Origin: Maricaulis sp965242785
GTDB lineage: Bacteria; Pseudomonadota; Alphaproteobacteria; Caulobacterales; Maricaulaceae
Length of the DNA: 64,000 bases
Assembly (NCBI GenBank): GCA_965242785.1
Contig: CBDETA010000004.1
Coordinates: forward strand, 186,001-250,000
Direction: 5' to 3'
A program made the position numbers and the translations under genes. The notes under the pieces are model-generated. The model searched no databases, had not been told where the DNA came from, and worked only from the letters and a program-made list of their open reading frames with translations. Positions 27,928-36,324 of the stretch are shown here, in pieces (position 1 is the stretch's first letter; every line of letters starts with the position of its first letter).

Positions 27928-28542
27928 TCAGGGATCTTCCGGCGGCGTCAGTTCGATCTTCGGGTCGATGATCACGCGCGTGGCCTGATTGCCGGCATCC
28001 TGAGACGCCTTGATGAAGAGCGCATATTCGAACACCCCCTTCTGCGAACACCGCGTAGTGAGCTCAAAGCTGTAGGGCTGCATGCCGGCACCATTGAGCG
28101 AGAGCCATTTCAGGCCGCAGAACTCACCGGCCGGCAGGTCCGACTTGAACTTGATCCGAGCCGGTTCAAAGCCCCAGCCTGGCGAGCTGACATGGAAGAT
28201 CATCCGCGTGGAAGCCGTGATGTGCTCGTCGAAGGGGCAGGGCGGCACGGCACCGCAGGGGGTCCATTGCCCCGACAGCGCCTGCAGGACCGCCGTGCGG
28301 ATCGTCGCCGCATTGGCCCCCGGGAATTGGGCAAGGGTTTCGGAGAAAGTTACGAAAATCGCGGAAATATCGCTGTCGTCAAACGGCGCGCGATCCTTGT
28401 CGCTGCCCTGGACCACGACGAAACCGTCTGACGCATTGGCGATGAGGACCAGTTGCGTGCGGTCCGCCTTGAAGCCGCAATCGGTTTCCAGTTCCGTCTG
28501 GATGATGGTCCCGTTGAAGGATGCAGCATCGATACCGGCCAT
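27928..28542 (-). CDS. Unrecognised 204-aa protein of the TIR operon
   Basis: I do not recognise a family. The protein is beta-rich with few long helices, has no signal peptide or membrane segment, carries five cysteines (DCGF, TPCGAVPPCPF, FCGLKW, TRCSQKG) and ends in a proline/acidic tail (KIELTPPEDP). A strong GGGGGAGA lies seven bases before the ATG. It lies 83 bp after the TIR gene and 36 bp before the cyclase-like gene, so it is almost certainly co-expressed with both. The intergenic stretch before it contains an A7 run on the coding strand. A ligand-binding, adaptor or effector role is possible but unproven. Confidence 0.7.
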   Translation of the reverse strand: MAGIDAASFNGTIIQTELETDCGFKADRTQLVLIANASDGFVVVQGSDKDRAPFDDSDISAIFVTFSETLAQFPGANAATIRTAVLQALSGQWTPCGAVPPCPFDEHITASTRMIFHVSSPGWGFEPARIKFKSDLPAGEFCGLKWLSLNGAGMQPYSFELTTRCSQKGVFEYALFIKASQDAGNQATRVIIDPKIELTPPEDP

Positions 28543-28625
28543 GAGTATCTCCCCCTTGCAAGCCGCTCGAACCGGGCTGGTGCGGGATGCGCCGGCCCGA
28601 ACCTTTTTTTGCTCCGTTCCAGCCC

Positions 28626-30665
28626 CTATTCAGCGCTCACGCGCTCGGCGGACAGGGCCGCCTGGGCTTGGCGGATCTGTGCCCGCGTATCCAAAGGCAG
28701 CCGGTCCAGATAGGGCGTCAGCCGGTTCACCATGGCCTCGCGCAGGCGGATCGCTTCGCGGATCTCGCCCTGGTGTTCCAGCAATTCGGCAAACGTATTG
28801 CTCGTCGCAGCGTAGAGATAGGTGCCCTTGAACAACCGGCTGTTCCAGTCGTCGAACTGCTCCAGCTCCACCAGCAAATGTTCCAGCGACAGCCGCGCCG
28901 ACTCGTCATCTCCCATGGCCAGGAAGAGTTGAGCCTCGATGAGAAGGGCCTGCAATCGGGTTTCCTCGAACCGCTGCCCCTCGACGGTGGCCCAGGACGG
29001 GTGGGTCATGAAACGGGTCGCATCCAGATAGGCGCGGCGCGCGCCATCAATATGTCCCTGCAGCAGGCTGGCCTCGGCCAGCCAGATGCGCTGGCGAATG
29101 CCGAGCAGGCGCCATTCCACATTGCTGGGGTCGCGATCAACCAGCGCGTCAGCCTCATGCGAAGCTGTGCGCAGAATGTCCAGCGCGATTTGGATGTCCT
29201 CGGGCTGGCTGTCCCGGCCATCGGAAATGTAGAGACGGGCAAGCGCATAATCGGCACCGATGGCACTGCGGCGGACATTCCAATTGTCCACATCTGAGAG
29301 CTGCTCATCATAGATCGCGATCTGGCTGAGAATTTCCCCGATGGCGGCTTCACGGCCTTCCAAGGCCTCCCGCACCAGACCCAGCCAGGCATGGGCGTCG
29401 GCGACATCAATCCAGGCCGGCTCGCTGTCCGGCGTCAGTTCGGCGATGTGACGGAAGAGGATGAGCGACTGGGAAAACGCCTCACGCGCCGGCGCCAGGT
29501 CGCCACGTCCGACATAAAGCGTGCCCAGATTGGAATGGGCATAGGCCGCTTCGGAGAGGTATTCCAGATTGTCCGGTTCGGCGGCGACGAGTTGCGAGGA
29601 CAGGTCGCGATACTCGATGAAGCGGGCTTCGGCCGTGTCCAGATCGCTCATTCGCCAGGCAAAGTAGCCGACATAGAACGCGCTTTGGGCATGCTCGTAA
29701 ATGCGGGCCGGGGAGGTCGGTTCGACCGCGAGAATGCGGCTGGTCGCGTCATAGGCGGTCTGGAAATGGTGCACGGCACCATCCAGATCCCCCTCGGCGC
29801 TGTCGATCCGCCCGAGCAGGTGGAAGGCGCGCGACCGGCGGCCCAGGTCATCCAGGGACATCTGGCCCGGGTTCTGGCCCTCATAATATTCGATCACTTT
29901 GGCGCCGACAGCATCCAGCACATCCAGGCGGCCGACAGGTTCCAGCTTCAAGCGCAGATCGTTAAGCATGAATTCGATCAAATCCTCTGCCTCGGCCTTG
30001 CGCCGCTCGGCTTCGGATTGGGCCGAAACCGCCAGCAGGGCCAGTGCCGCCATAATAAGCGACAGGGCAATGGAAGCGCCTGTGATCACCGTCACGCGTC
30101 TCTGACGGCGCTGGAGGTCGCGCTGGATCAACTGGTCCAGCGGCAGATCAAGCAGGCCGGCAACCAGTTTGAGCAGCGCCATGCGCCGACCATCACCGGC
30201 ATCGCGAAAATCCGCCGCGACCGGCTCAGGCTCGCCCTCCACTCGGACCCGTAACGCCTCGGGAAAACATTCCTGGTCAGCGGCCAACCCCGCAGCCTCG
30301 GCATGAGGCTCACCGGCGATGATGGCCGCCAGCACCACCCCTCCCGGATTCACATCCCGGAACGCTCGGATCTCCTCATTGACCCAGCGTGAGCGGGCGG
30401 CCGACGGCGAACACAGGACCACCAGCGCATCGGACCGCGACAGTGCCTCGCGCACCGAGGCGGACAGATCGCTGGATGCAGGCAGGTCCTCGCGGTCCCG
30501 GAAAATGGGCGCGAGCCGTGAGGGCACCGGGCCACGCGCCGTGGTCTGGCCGACCAGGCGCGCCGGAATGCGGTAAGTTTCCAGCTTGCCATGCAGCCAG
30601 CGGGCCTTGGCCTGGTCATCATGGCTGTAGCTGATGAAGGCCCGATAGCGGGGATCGTCGGCCAT
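28626..30665 (-). CDS. TIR-domain, membrane-anchored TPR protein
   Basis: 679-residue protein. Residues 5-150 form a TIR domain: RAFISYSHDD at the start, then the segment with W94 and E98 in ARSRWVNEEIRAF, where E98 matches the catalytic Glu of NAD-cleaving TIRs. One membrane helix follows at about 191-215 (ITGASIALSLIMAALALLAV). The rest (about 260-670) is a TPR-type helical array, probably periplasmic or, if the helix is a re-entrant anchor, cytosolic. I place the start at 30665 (GAGG nine bases upstream); the frame is open to 31007 but that part covers repeat-like DNA. First gene of a three-gene operon with a cyclase-like partner. Likely role: nucleotide-based signalling or defence (inference). 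Confidence 0.82.
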   Translation of the reverse strand: MADDPRYRAFISYSHDDQAKARWLHGKLETYRIPARLVGQTTARGPVPSRLAPIFRDREDLPASSDLSASVREALSRSDALVVLCSPSAARSRWVNEEIRAFRDVNPGGVVLAAIIAGEPHAEAAGLAADQECFPEALRVRVEGEPEPVAADFRDAGDGRRMALLKLVAGLLDLPLDQLIQRDLQRRQRRVTVITGASIALSLIMAALALLAVSAQSEAERRKAEAEDLIEFMLNDLRLKLEPVGRLDVLDAVGAKVIEYYEGQNPGQMSLDDLGRRSRAFHLLGRIDSAEGDLDGAVHHFQTAYDATSRILAVEPTSPARIYEHAQSAFYVGYFAWRMSDLDTAEARFIEYRDLSSQLVAAEPDNLEYLSEAAYAHSNLGTLYVGRGDLAPAREAFSQSLILFRHIAELTPDSEPAWIDVADAHAWLGLVREALEGREAAIGEILSQIAIYDEQLSDVDNWNVRRSAIGADYALARLYISDGRDSQPEDIQIALDILRTASHEADALVDRDPSNVEWRLLGIRQRIWLAEASLLQGHIDGARRAYLDATRFMTHPSWATVEGQRFEETRLQALLIEAQLFLAMGDDESARLSLEHLLVELEQFDDWNSRLFKGTYLYAATSNTFAELLEHQGEIREAIRLREAMVNRLTPYLDRLPLDTRAQIRQAQAALSAERVSAE

Positions 30666-30945
30666 GCGCTGCGTCCTCGGCTGCTGCACCGGTCGCATCA
30701 TTCGTGCTTCGACCTCACGGCGCAACCTCACAGCGCAAATAAGCCCCTGCCTCTGTCGCGCTTTCAACAGGATTGCCGGACGCAGATGAATGCCCAGGTC
30801 GGTCTGGCACAGACGGCTTCGCGCAAGTCGCACGATCGCACGATCGCGCTTCAACCAATACTCAGTCAGCCGGGAGGATGGCCGGGGAAAGGACAACGCT
30901 GAGCGAAGTTGGGGCTTCGCATTGGGCAAGGTAAGCGCCGTGCCT

Positions 30946-31000
30946 CTCCCCGGCACAAACTCGCTCCGTCGGGGAGGAGTTGTCGCGCGCAAGCGCGCAA
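30946..31000. repeat. Palindromic intergenic repeat element
   Basis: Two hairpins in series: arms CTCCCCG (30946) and CGGGGAG (30970) around 17 nt, then a GCGCGC-AA-GCGCGC stem at about 30985-30998. Upstream, GCGAAG/CTTCGC (about 30903-30920) forms a third short stem. The arrangement resembles the long intergenic palindromes scattered in Caulobacter-type genomes. Only one copy of this type is visible in the window. Confidence 0.5.
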
Positions 31001-31035
31001 CCCTCACGTTTTAGCAGGCCAAGAAGGGGAGGCGC

Positions 31036-31051
31036 CGTGATGCGCATCACA
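31036..31051. promoter_or_regulatory. Near-consensus CRP-type operator
   Basis: CGTGATGCGCATCACA matches TGTGA-N6-TCACA at nine of ten conserved positions, and its inner 14 bp are a perfect palindrome. It lies about 370 bp upstream of the TIR gene start and 28 bp past the stop of the DUF3108 gene. The Crp-like protein encoded at 25396 has the recognition residues expected for such a site. A weak terminator for the DUF3108 gene is the alternative. Confidence 0.5.
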
Positions 31052-31078
31052 CCTGCAGGCCTCTGCAGCAGAATAGTT

Positions 31079-31906
31079 TTATTCCGAACCCTGAAATTCC
31101 AGCGATGTGGCCTCGATGGTCACACCGCCCAAGCCAGCCCGCGTGTGCAGTCGAATCGGCATGGACACGCCGGCTTCGGGAAAGCTTGCGATCCAGATCG
31201 TCAGCGGATGACGCAGTTCGGAGGCCGATGGATAATCTTCCGGATCATAGCCGGACACCGGATCGTAGAAGGCATTGCAGACCCGGACCTCGCCGCGCCA
31301 CGCACGTGTACGGGCCTCACGGGTCCCGCCATCTTCAAGGCGCAGATTGTAGCGCTGCTTGCCGTCGAACACGGGAAGTCGCCCGGAACACCCCGGACCA
31401 CCAGGGGCCGACATGCGGTCGGACAAGCGAAAAAAGGCTGTCATGGGGTCGATCACACCCGTGCGATCGGCCCGGGACGCCGGCGGCTGTCCGAGCGATC
31501 CGAACGGCGGCTCTGCCACGGAAACGGCAGCGCCGGAGCCGAACTGGACCTCCACGGAGCGAACCTTACGCCCCGTACGCTCGACATGAGCATAGCGGTC
31601 CGGCCGGGCACCGCCGGCTCCCCGGCGACCCTCGACTTCCGCACGAATGTCGAAGTCAGTGAACAGGGCCGCCAGACCGGCAGCCTCGACGAAGCTGCTC
31701 GCACGATATCGGTCGGGCCCGAACTCGGCTTCCAGGGTCACCTCGCCCACTTTCAACATCAATACCGAACTCGCATAGACCGCCCTGACCTGAACGTGGC
31801 CTTCGCCAGGCGAGGCGGTGCGGGAATGCGCGGTGGTACCCGCTGCACTCGCCGTGGACAGGGCGAGAACCGGGACGAGCACAAGCAGGGCGCGCCAGAC
31901 AGGCAT
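31079..31906 (-). CDS. Exported DUF3108-like protein
   Basis: 275-residue protein with a signal peptide (PVWRALLVLVPVLALSTASAAG). The body is beta-rich with the features of DUF3108 proteins: YASSVLMLKVGEVTLEAEFG early, a central DGKQRYNL segment and a C-terminal PIRLHTRAGLGGVTIEATSL. Function of the family is unknown; members are periplasmic or envelope-associated. The start is the second ATG (31906) because GGAGG lies six bases before it and directly abuts the first. It follows edd by 61 bp on the same strand and may be read from that transcript. Confidence 0.75.
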   Translation of the reverse strand: MPVWRALLVLVPVLALSTASAAGTTAHSRTASPGEGHVQVRAVYASSVLMLKVGEVTLEAEFGPDRYRASSFVEAAGLAALFTDFDIRAEVEGRRGAGGARPDRYAHVERTGRKVRSVEVQFGSGAAVSVAEPPFGSLGQPPASRADRTGVIDPMTAFFRLSDRMSAPGGPGCSGRLPVFDGKQRYNLRLEDGGTREARTRAWRGEVRVCNAFYDPVSGYDPEDYPSASELRHPLTIWIASFPEAGVSMPIRLHTRAGLGGVTIEATSLEFQGSE

Positions 31907-31966
31907 GGTCATCCTCCAATTGGACGTCTGTGCCTGACGGAAAATCTGACGGTTTCTATGGCCGGA

Positions 31967-33823
31967 TCAAGCCGGAACCGGGGCAAGCTGCTGGTCCGCC
32001 TCGGCCGCAAGGCCCGGAATGGACAGGCCACCCTCTTCGGCCGGTCCTGCCAACTGCCTGAAACCGGTGAATAATTCCCGCCCCATTCCGGTCTGTACGG
32101 TTACCGGGGCGCTGGCCAGCGGACGGGCGTCAAAGCCTTCACCGTCCAGCTCCAATGTTCCGGCAATGGCATCCAGTCGGATGATATCGCCGTCTTTCAC
32201 ACGCGCGATCGGGCCGCCCAGCGCCGCCTCCGGGCTGACATGGATAGCGGCCGGTACCTTGCCGGAAGCGCCGGACATGCGGCCGTCCGTGACCAGGGCG
32301 ACCTTGAAGCCGCGATCCTGCAGTGAACCGAGCGCCGGAGTGAGCTTGTGCAATTCCGGCATGCCATTGGCGCGCGGCCCCTGGAATCGGAGCACGGCGA
32401 TGAAGTCGCGATCGAGATCGCCGGCCTTGAAGCGGGCCATCATTTCGTCCTGGCTCTCAAACACGATGGCTGGCGCGGTAACCTGGCGATGTTCTTCCTT
32501 CACGGCCGACACCTTGATCACCGAGCGGCCGATATTGCCATCGAGCACTTTCAGGCCGCCATCGGCGGCGAACGGCTCGGAAACCGGCCGGACGATGTCC
32601 AGATTGGCGCTTTCGGTGACCGCGTCGCGCCAGGTCAGCGCGCCATCGACCTCGAAGGGTTCGGCGGCGTAGTGGCGCAGACCCGGGCCCATGACGGTGT
32701 TGACGTCCTCGTGCAGCAGACCGGCATCCAGCAATTCGCGGATCACAAAGCCCAGCCCGCCGGCTGCGTGGAAATGATTCACATCCGCCGGACCATTCGG
32801 ATAGACCCGGCAGAGCAGCGGCGTGACCTTGGCCAGATCGTCGAAATCATCCCAGTCGATGATCAGACCAGCCGCCCGGGCAATGGCGATCAGGTGGATG
32901 GTGTGATTGGTCGAACCGCCGGTGGCGTGCAGACCGATGATCGCATTGACGATCGACTTCTCGTCGACAATGTCGGCGAGCGGGATGTAGCTGTCGCCGC
33001 CCGCCACGATCTGTGCCGCTCTCACCGCCGCGGCCCGGGTCAACATGTCGCGCAGCGGATCGCCTGGATTGATGAAGGCGGCGCCCGGGATGTGCAGGCC
33101 CATGATCTCCATCAGCATCTGGTTGGAATTGGCAGTACCGTAGAAAGTGCAGGTGCCGGGCGAGTGGTAGGACTTGCTCTCGGCGTCCAGCAGTGCGTCT
33201 CGGCCGACCTTGCCCTCGGCATAGAGCTGGCGGACCTTGGCCTTTTCCGGATTGGGCAGGCCGGACCGCATGGGACCAGCCGGCACGAAGATCACCGGCA
33301 GATGGCCGAAGCGCAGGGCACCGATCAGAAGACCGGGCACGATCTTGTCGCAGACACCGAGGCACAGCGCGACATCGAACATGTTGTGGGACAGGGCGAT
33401 CGCCGTCGCCATGGCGATGGCATCACGGCTGAACAGCGACAATTCCATGCCCGGCTGGCCTTGGGTGACACCGTCGCACATGGCCGGAACGCCGCCGGCG
33501 ACCTGACCGACAGCGCCGACCTCGCTCAAGGCCTGCTTGATCAGCGGCGGATAGGTCTCGTAGGGCTGGTGGGCCGAGAGCATGTCGTTGTAGGCGGTGA
33601 CAATGCCGACATTGGCGGAGTTGCCGTCCTTCAGGGCGCGTTTGTCAGCGCCGGGGCAGGCCGCGAAACCGTGAGCCAGATTACCGCAGGACAGGACCGA
33701 CCGGTTGCGGCCCTCCTCGCGCGCGCCCCGCATCTGGGTCAGATAGGCCTCGCGGGAGGCTTTGCTGCGCGTGCGGATGCGGTCGGTGACAGCGGCGAGC
33801 GTGGGATGGATGCGGTCGGCCAT
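31967..33823 (-). CDS. edd: Phosphogluconate dehydratase
   Basis: 618-residue dehydratase of the IlvD/Edd family that converts 6-phosphogluconate to 2-keto-3-deoxy-6-phosphogluconate, the key step of the Entner-Doudoroff pathway. Family motifs are plain: NSANVGIVTAYNDMLSAHQPYE near residue 70, the iron-sulfur cysteines in CGNLAHG, PAMCDGVTQGQPGM and LGVCDKIVPGLL, and TDGRMSGASGKVPAAIHV near the C-terminus. Length and N-terminus match Edd rather than IlvD. It is the third gene of zwf-pgl-edd, 47 bp after pgl. The aldolase gene eda is not in the window. Confidence 0.95.
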   Translation of the reverse strand: MADRIHPTLAAVTDRIRTRSKASREAYLTQMRGAREEGRNRSVLSCGNLAHGFAACPGADKRALKDGNSANVGIVTAYNDMLSAHQPYETYPPLIKQALSEVGAVGQVAGGVPAMCDGVTQGQPGMELSLFSRDAIAMATAIALSHNMFDVALCLGVCDKIVPGLLIGALRFGHLPVIFVPAGPMRSGLPNPEKAKVRQLYAEGKVGRDALLDAESKSYHSPGTCTFYGTANSNQMLMEIMGLHIPGAAFINPGDPLRDMLTRAAAVRAAQIVAGGDSYIPLADIVDEKSIVNAIIGLHATGGSTNHTIHLIAIARAAGLIIDWDDFDDLAKVTPLLCRVYPNGPADVNHFHAAGGLGFVIRELLDAGLLHEDVNTVMGPGLRHYAAEPFEVDGALTWRDAVTESANLDIVRPVSEPFAADGGLKVLDGNIGRSVIKVSAVKEEHRQVTAPAIVFESQDEMMARFKAGDLDRDFIAVLRFQGPRANGMPELHKLTPALGSLQDRGFKVALVTDGRMSGASGKVPAAIHVSPEAALGGPIARVKDGDIIRLDAIAGTLELDGEGFDARPLASAPVTVQTGMGRELFTGFRQLAGPAEEGGLSIPGLAAEADQQLAPVPA

Positions 33824-33870
33824 GATGGGGGTCCGTGTTTGCTGGGCAGTCGGTATGCGAGTGGTCGGGT

Positions 33871-34596
33871 TCAGTCGGTCCAGTGGATTTCCAGGGGCAG
33901 GTCGCGGGCCCGCAGCACCGCACGCACCGGAAGATCGGCGACCGGGCCATCCTGCAGGGCGCGCTCGAGGGCATCTCGCTTCGCGGCCCCGGCAATCATC
34001 AGGAGAATGCGGCTTGCGTCGGCGATGGCGCCAAGCGTGAGGGTCATGCGCTGGGTATGGCGGCCGGTCACATCGGTCTCGTCGGCCTTCACCGCCGCGA
34101 CCATCGCACCATTGCGGCTGAGCGCCTGGTCAAGACCCTGGGCACGCGGGAACCAGGAGGCGGTGTGACCATCCGGCCCCATGCCGAGAATGACGATGTC
34201 GGGCTTGCCGGTATCGGCCAGGCGCGCTTCGACCTCCTCGACGCCATCGAGCGGAGTTTCAGCGGCGGTCTTCAGTCCGATGAAGCGGGCCTTGGAAGCC
34301 TGACCGGACAGAAGCGTCTGCTCCACGAAGGTCTGGTTCGAACCGGGCTCACCGGGATCGACCCAGCGCTCATCCACCAACACGATGGTGACACGTGACC
34401 AGTCCAGCCGGGCATCGGCAAGCTTGCGGTAGAGCGCAGCCGGTGTGGACCCGCCGGACACGGCGATCACGGCCTCACCCTTCTGGGCCAGCGTACGGGC
34501 GAGATCATCACGCAGCGTCGCGGCCAGGCGTTCGGCCATCGTGTCAGCATCGGGATGAACGGTCATCGGCATGGCGATCTCAGCGAGCGAGGCCAT
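33871..34596 (-). CDS. pgl: 6-Phosphogluconolactonase
   Basis: 241-residue NagB/RpiA-fold lactonase (DevB type) that opens 6-phosphogluconolactone between Zwf and Edd. It has EAVIAVSGGSTPAALYRKLA for phosphate binding, TIVLVDERWVDPGEPGSN and ILGMGPDGHTASWFP with the catalytic His. The start at 34596 has GGGAG seven bases upstream and overlaps the zwf stop by 17 bp, indicating translational coupling; an ATG 24 bases later is the alternative. Confidence 0.93.
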   Translation of the reverse strand: MASLAEIAMPMTVHPDADTMAERLAATLRDDLARTLAQKGEAVIAVSGGSTPAALYRKLADARLDWSRVTIVLVDERWVDPGEPGSNQTFVEQTLLSGQASKARFIGLKTAAETPLDGVEEVEARLADTGKPDIVILGMGPDGHTASWFPRAQGLDQALSRNGAMVAAVKADETDVTGRHTQRMTLTLGAIADASRILLMIAGAAKRDALERALQDGPVADLPVRAVLRARDLPLEIHWTD

Positions 34597-36055
34597 CGAA
34601 CCACTCCCTGTTTTCCCGGTCCAGCATCAGCGCCGCCTGGGTCGGACCGTCCGATCCGGCCTGGTAACCGTAGAGCTTGGTCTGGCTGTCGTCCCAGGCC
34701 TGGATGATGCCATCGACCCAGCGCCAGGCCGCCTCGACCTCGTCGCGGCGCATGAAGAGGGACAGATTGCCCCGCACCACGGCCATCAGAAGTCGCTCAT
34801 AGGCATCGGGATAGTCGGCCTCGAAATGCTCGGCGTAGGACAGGTTGAGCGGGACATAGCGCAGGCGCAGCCCGCCCGGACCGGGGTCCTTGGTCATCAG
34901 CATCAGCTTGACGCCCTCGTCCGGCTGCAGGCGGATGACCAGGCGGTTGGGATGCAGGGCCCCCTTGGCCGCACCGACAATGTCGTGCGGGATCTGCTTG
35001 AACTGGACGATGATCTCGGACCGGCGCGAGGCCATGCACTTGCCGGTGCGCATGTAGAAGGGCACGCCGGCCCAGCGCCAATTGTCGACCATGGCGCGGA
35101 TGGCGACGAAGGTCTCGGTGGAGGTCTCGGTCCCCACCTCCTCGGCATAGCCGGGCACCGGCTTGCCCTCGACGGCCCCGGCCTGGTACTGGCCGCGCAC
35201 CACGTCCTGGGCGACCTTGCCGGAGGTGATCGGGCGCAGGGCCTTGAGGACTTTCAGCTTTTCGGTGCGCACGGAGTCAGCGTCCAGACTTTCCGGCGGC
35301 TCCATCGCCACCAGACAGGCCAGCTGCAAGAGATGGTTCTGGACCATGTCCCGCAGGGCACCGGAGCGGTCGTAATAGCTTGCCCGCTTGCCCGCCCCCA
35401 GCGTCTCGGCAACGGTGATCTGGACGTGATCGATACCGCCGGCATTCCAGAGCGGTTCGAACAGGTAGTTGGCAAAGCGCAGGATCAGCAGGTTCTGGAC
35501 CGTTTCCTTGCCCAGGTAGTGGTCGATCCGGAAGATGTTGTTCTCGGCAAAAACCTGGCCGACCTGGTCATTGATCTGGCGCGCGGTGTGGTAATTCGAG
35601 CCGATCGGCTTTTCCAGCACGATGCGGGCATTGGGCGAGTTGAGCTGCTGGCGCGCGAGACCGGCACAGACCGCGCCATAGATCGAGGGCGGCAGGGCCA
35701 GATAATAGAGCCGGATCTTGCTGTCGTCGGGGTCAAGCGCGGCCTTGAGATCAGCCCAGTCTTCGCCGTCACCGGCGACATCCAGCGAGACATAGCTGAG
35801 ATGCTGGCAGAAGCCGGCCCAGGACTCACGCCGCTTCTGGGACGTCTTGTCATTGATGATGTGGGTGGCGGCGACTTCGGCGAACGCTTCGTTGGACATG
35901 CTGTCTCGCGAGGCCGCGATGATCCGGGAGTCACCCGGAATCTGGCCGTCGCACCAGCGGTGGAAGAGCGCCGGGATCAGCTTGCGCAGGGCCAGATCGC
36001 CTGTGGCGCCAAAAACAACGATATCAAACGGTTCAACGGGTACGAGTTCGGCCAT
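34580..36055 (-). CDS. zwf: Glucose-6-phosphate 1-dehydrogenase
   Basis: 491-residue enzyme that oxidises glucose-6-phosphate to the lactone with NADP+ or NAD+. The N-terminal Rossmann motif is IVVFGATGDLALRKLIPALF; the substrate-binding motif RIDHYLGKETVQNLL is at about residues 176-190. Length is normal. It leads the zwf-pgl-edd operon. A 16-bp palindrome (36110-36125) 54 bp before the start codon is a likely operator. The 269-bp region to the divergent tamA gene carries both promoters. Confidence 0.95.
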   Translation of the reverse strand: MAELVPVEPFDIVVFGATGDLALRKLIPALFHRWCDGQIPGDSRIIAASRDSMSNEAFAEVAATHIINDKTSQKRRESWAGFCQHLSYVSLDVAGDGEDWADLKAALDPDDSKIRLYYLALPPSIYGAVCAGLARQQLNSPNARIVLEKPIGSNYHTARQINDQVGQVFAENNIFRIDHYLGKETVQNLLILRFANYLFEPLWNAGGIDHVQITVAETLGAGKRASYYDRSGALRDMVQNHLLQLACLVAMEPPESLDADSVRTEKLKVLKALRPITSGKVAQDVVRGQYQAGAVEGKPVPGYAEEVGTETSTETFVAIRAMVDNWRWAGVPFYMRTGKCMASRRSEIIVQFKQIPHDIVGAAKGALHPNRLVIRLQPDEGVKLMLMTKDPGPGGLRLRYVPLNLSYAEHFEADYPDAYERLLMAVVRGNLSLFMRRDEVEAAWRWVDGIIQAWDDSQTKLYGYQAGSDGPTQAALMLDRENREWFDGLAR

Positions 36056-36109
36056 GCCTGCCTTCCGGTCGGGGGAATTCCAGCGTGTTTCATCCCATGT
36101 ATAGCGACA

Positions 36110-36125
36110 ATGTTACCCCTAACAT
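36110..36125. promoter_or_regulatory. LacI/GntR-type operator upstream of zwf
   Basis: ATGTTACCCCTAACAT has perfect 6-bp arms around CCCC and closely resembles the operator bound by E. coli GntR, a LacI-family gluconate regulator of Entner-Doudoroff genes. It sits 54 bp upstream of the zwf start, a position suited to repression. No LacI-family gene is in the window. Confidence 0.65.
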
Positions 36126-36324
36126 AGCTCTTTCCGCCCTGCCATCCAAACCGGAAGCAGTTGCAAGGTGCCCGGTGCGCGCTCAGCGGCGCAGATCGCC
36201 CGCACATGTCACGCTGCGGGGATCCGGGGCAGGATGCGGTGAATAGCTTGATGCCGCAAGAAAAGGAGACGACACCGGCAAGCAGGTCTTATAAGAACCG
36301 GTTGAAACTACTCGGTGGTCCGGT

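Larger units (their letters stand above)
30666..31078. other. 413-bp intergenic region upstream of the TIR operon
   Basis: No gene is supported here. It contains the presumed TIR operon promoter near 30700-30850, a short direct repeat (GCACGATC twice, about 30832-30847), a palindromic repeat element (about 30890-31005) and a Crp-type palindrome at 31036-31051. The TIR reading frame runs open through most of it, but codons there are low in family signal and overlap the repeat. Confidence 0.6.

Noticed and set aside
28626..30665. Calling the TIR operon a Thoeris system
   Set aside because: There is no SIR2/SLOG ThsA effector partner; the cyclase-like protein and TPR/membrane layout differ.
30666..31007. 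114-codon N-terminal extension of the TIR protein
   Set aside because: It covers repeat-like DNA, has no domain, and a ribosome site fits the ATG at 30665, where the TIR domain begins.
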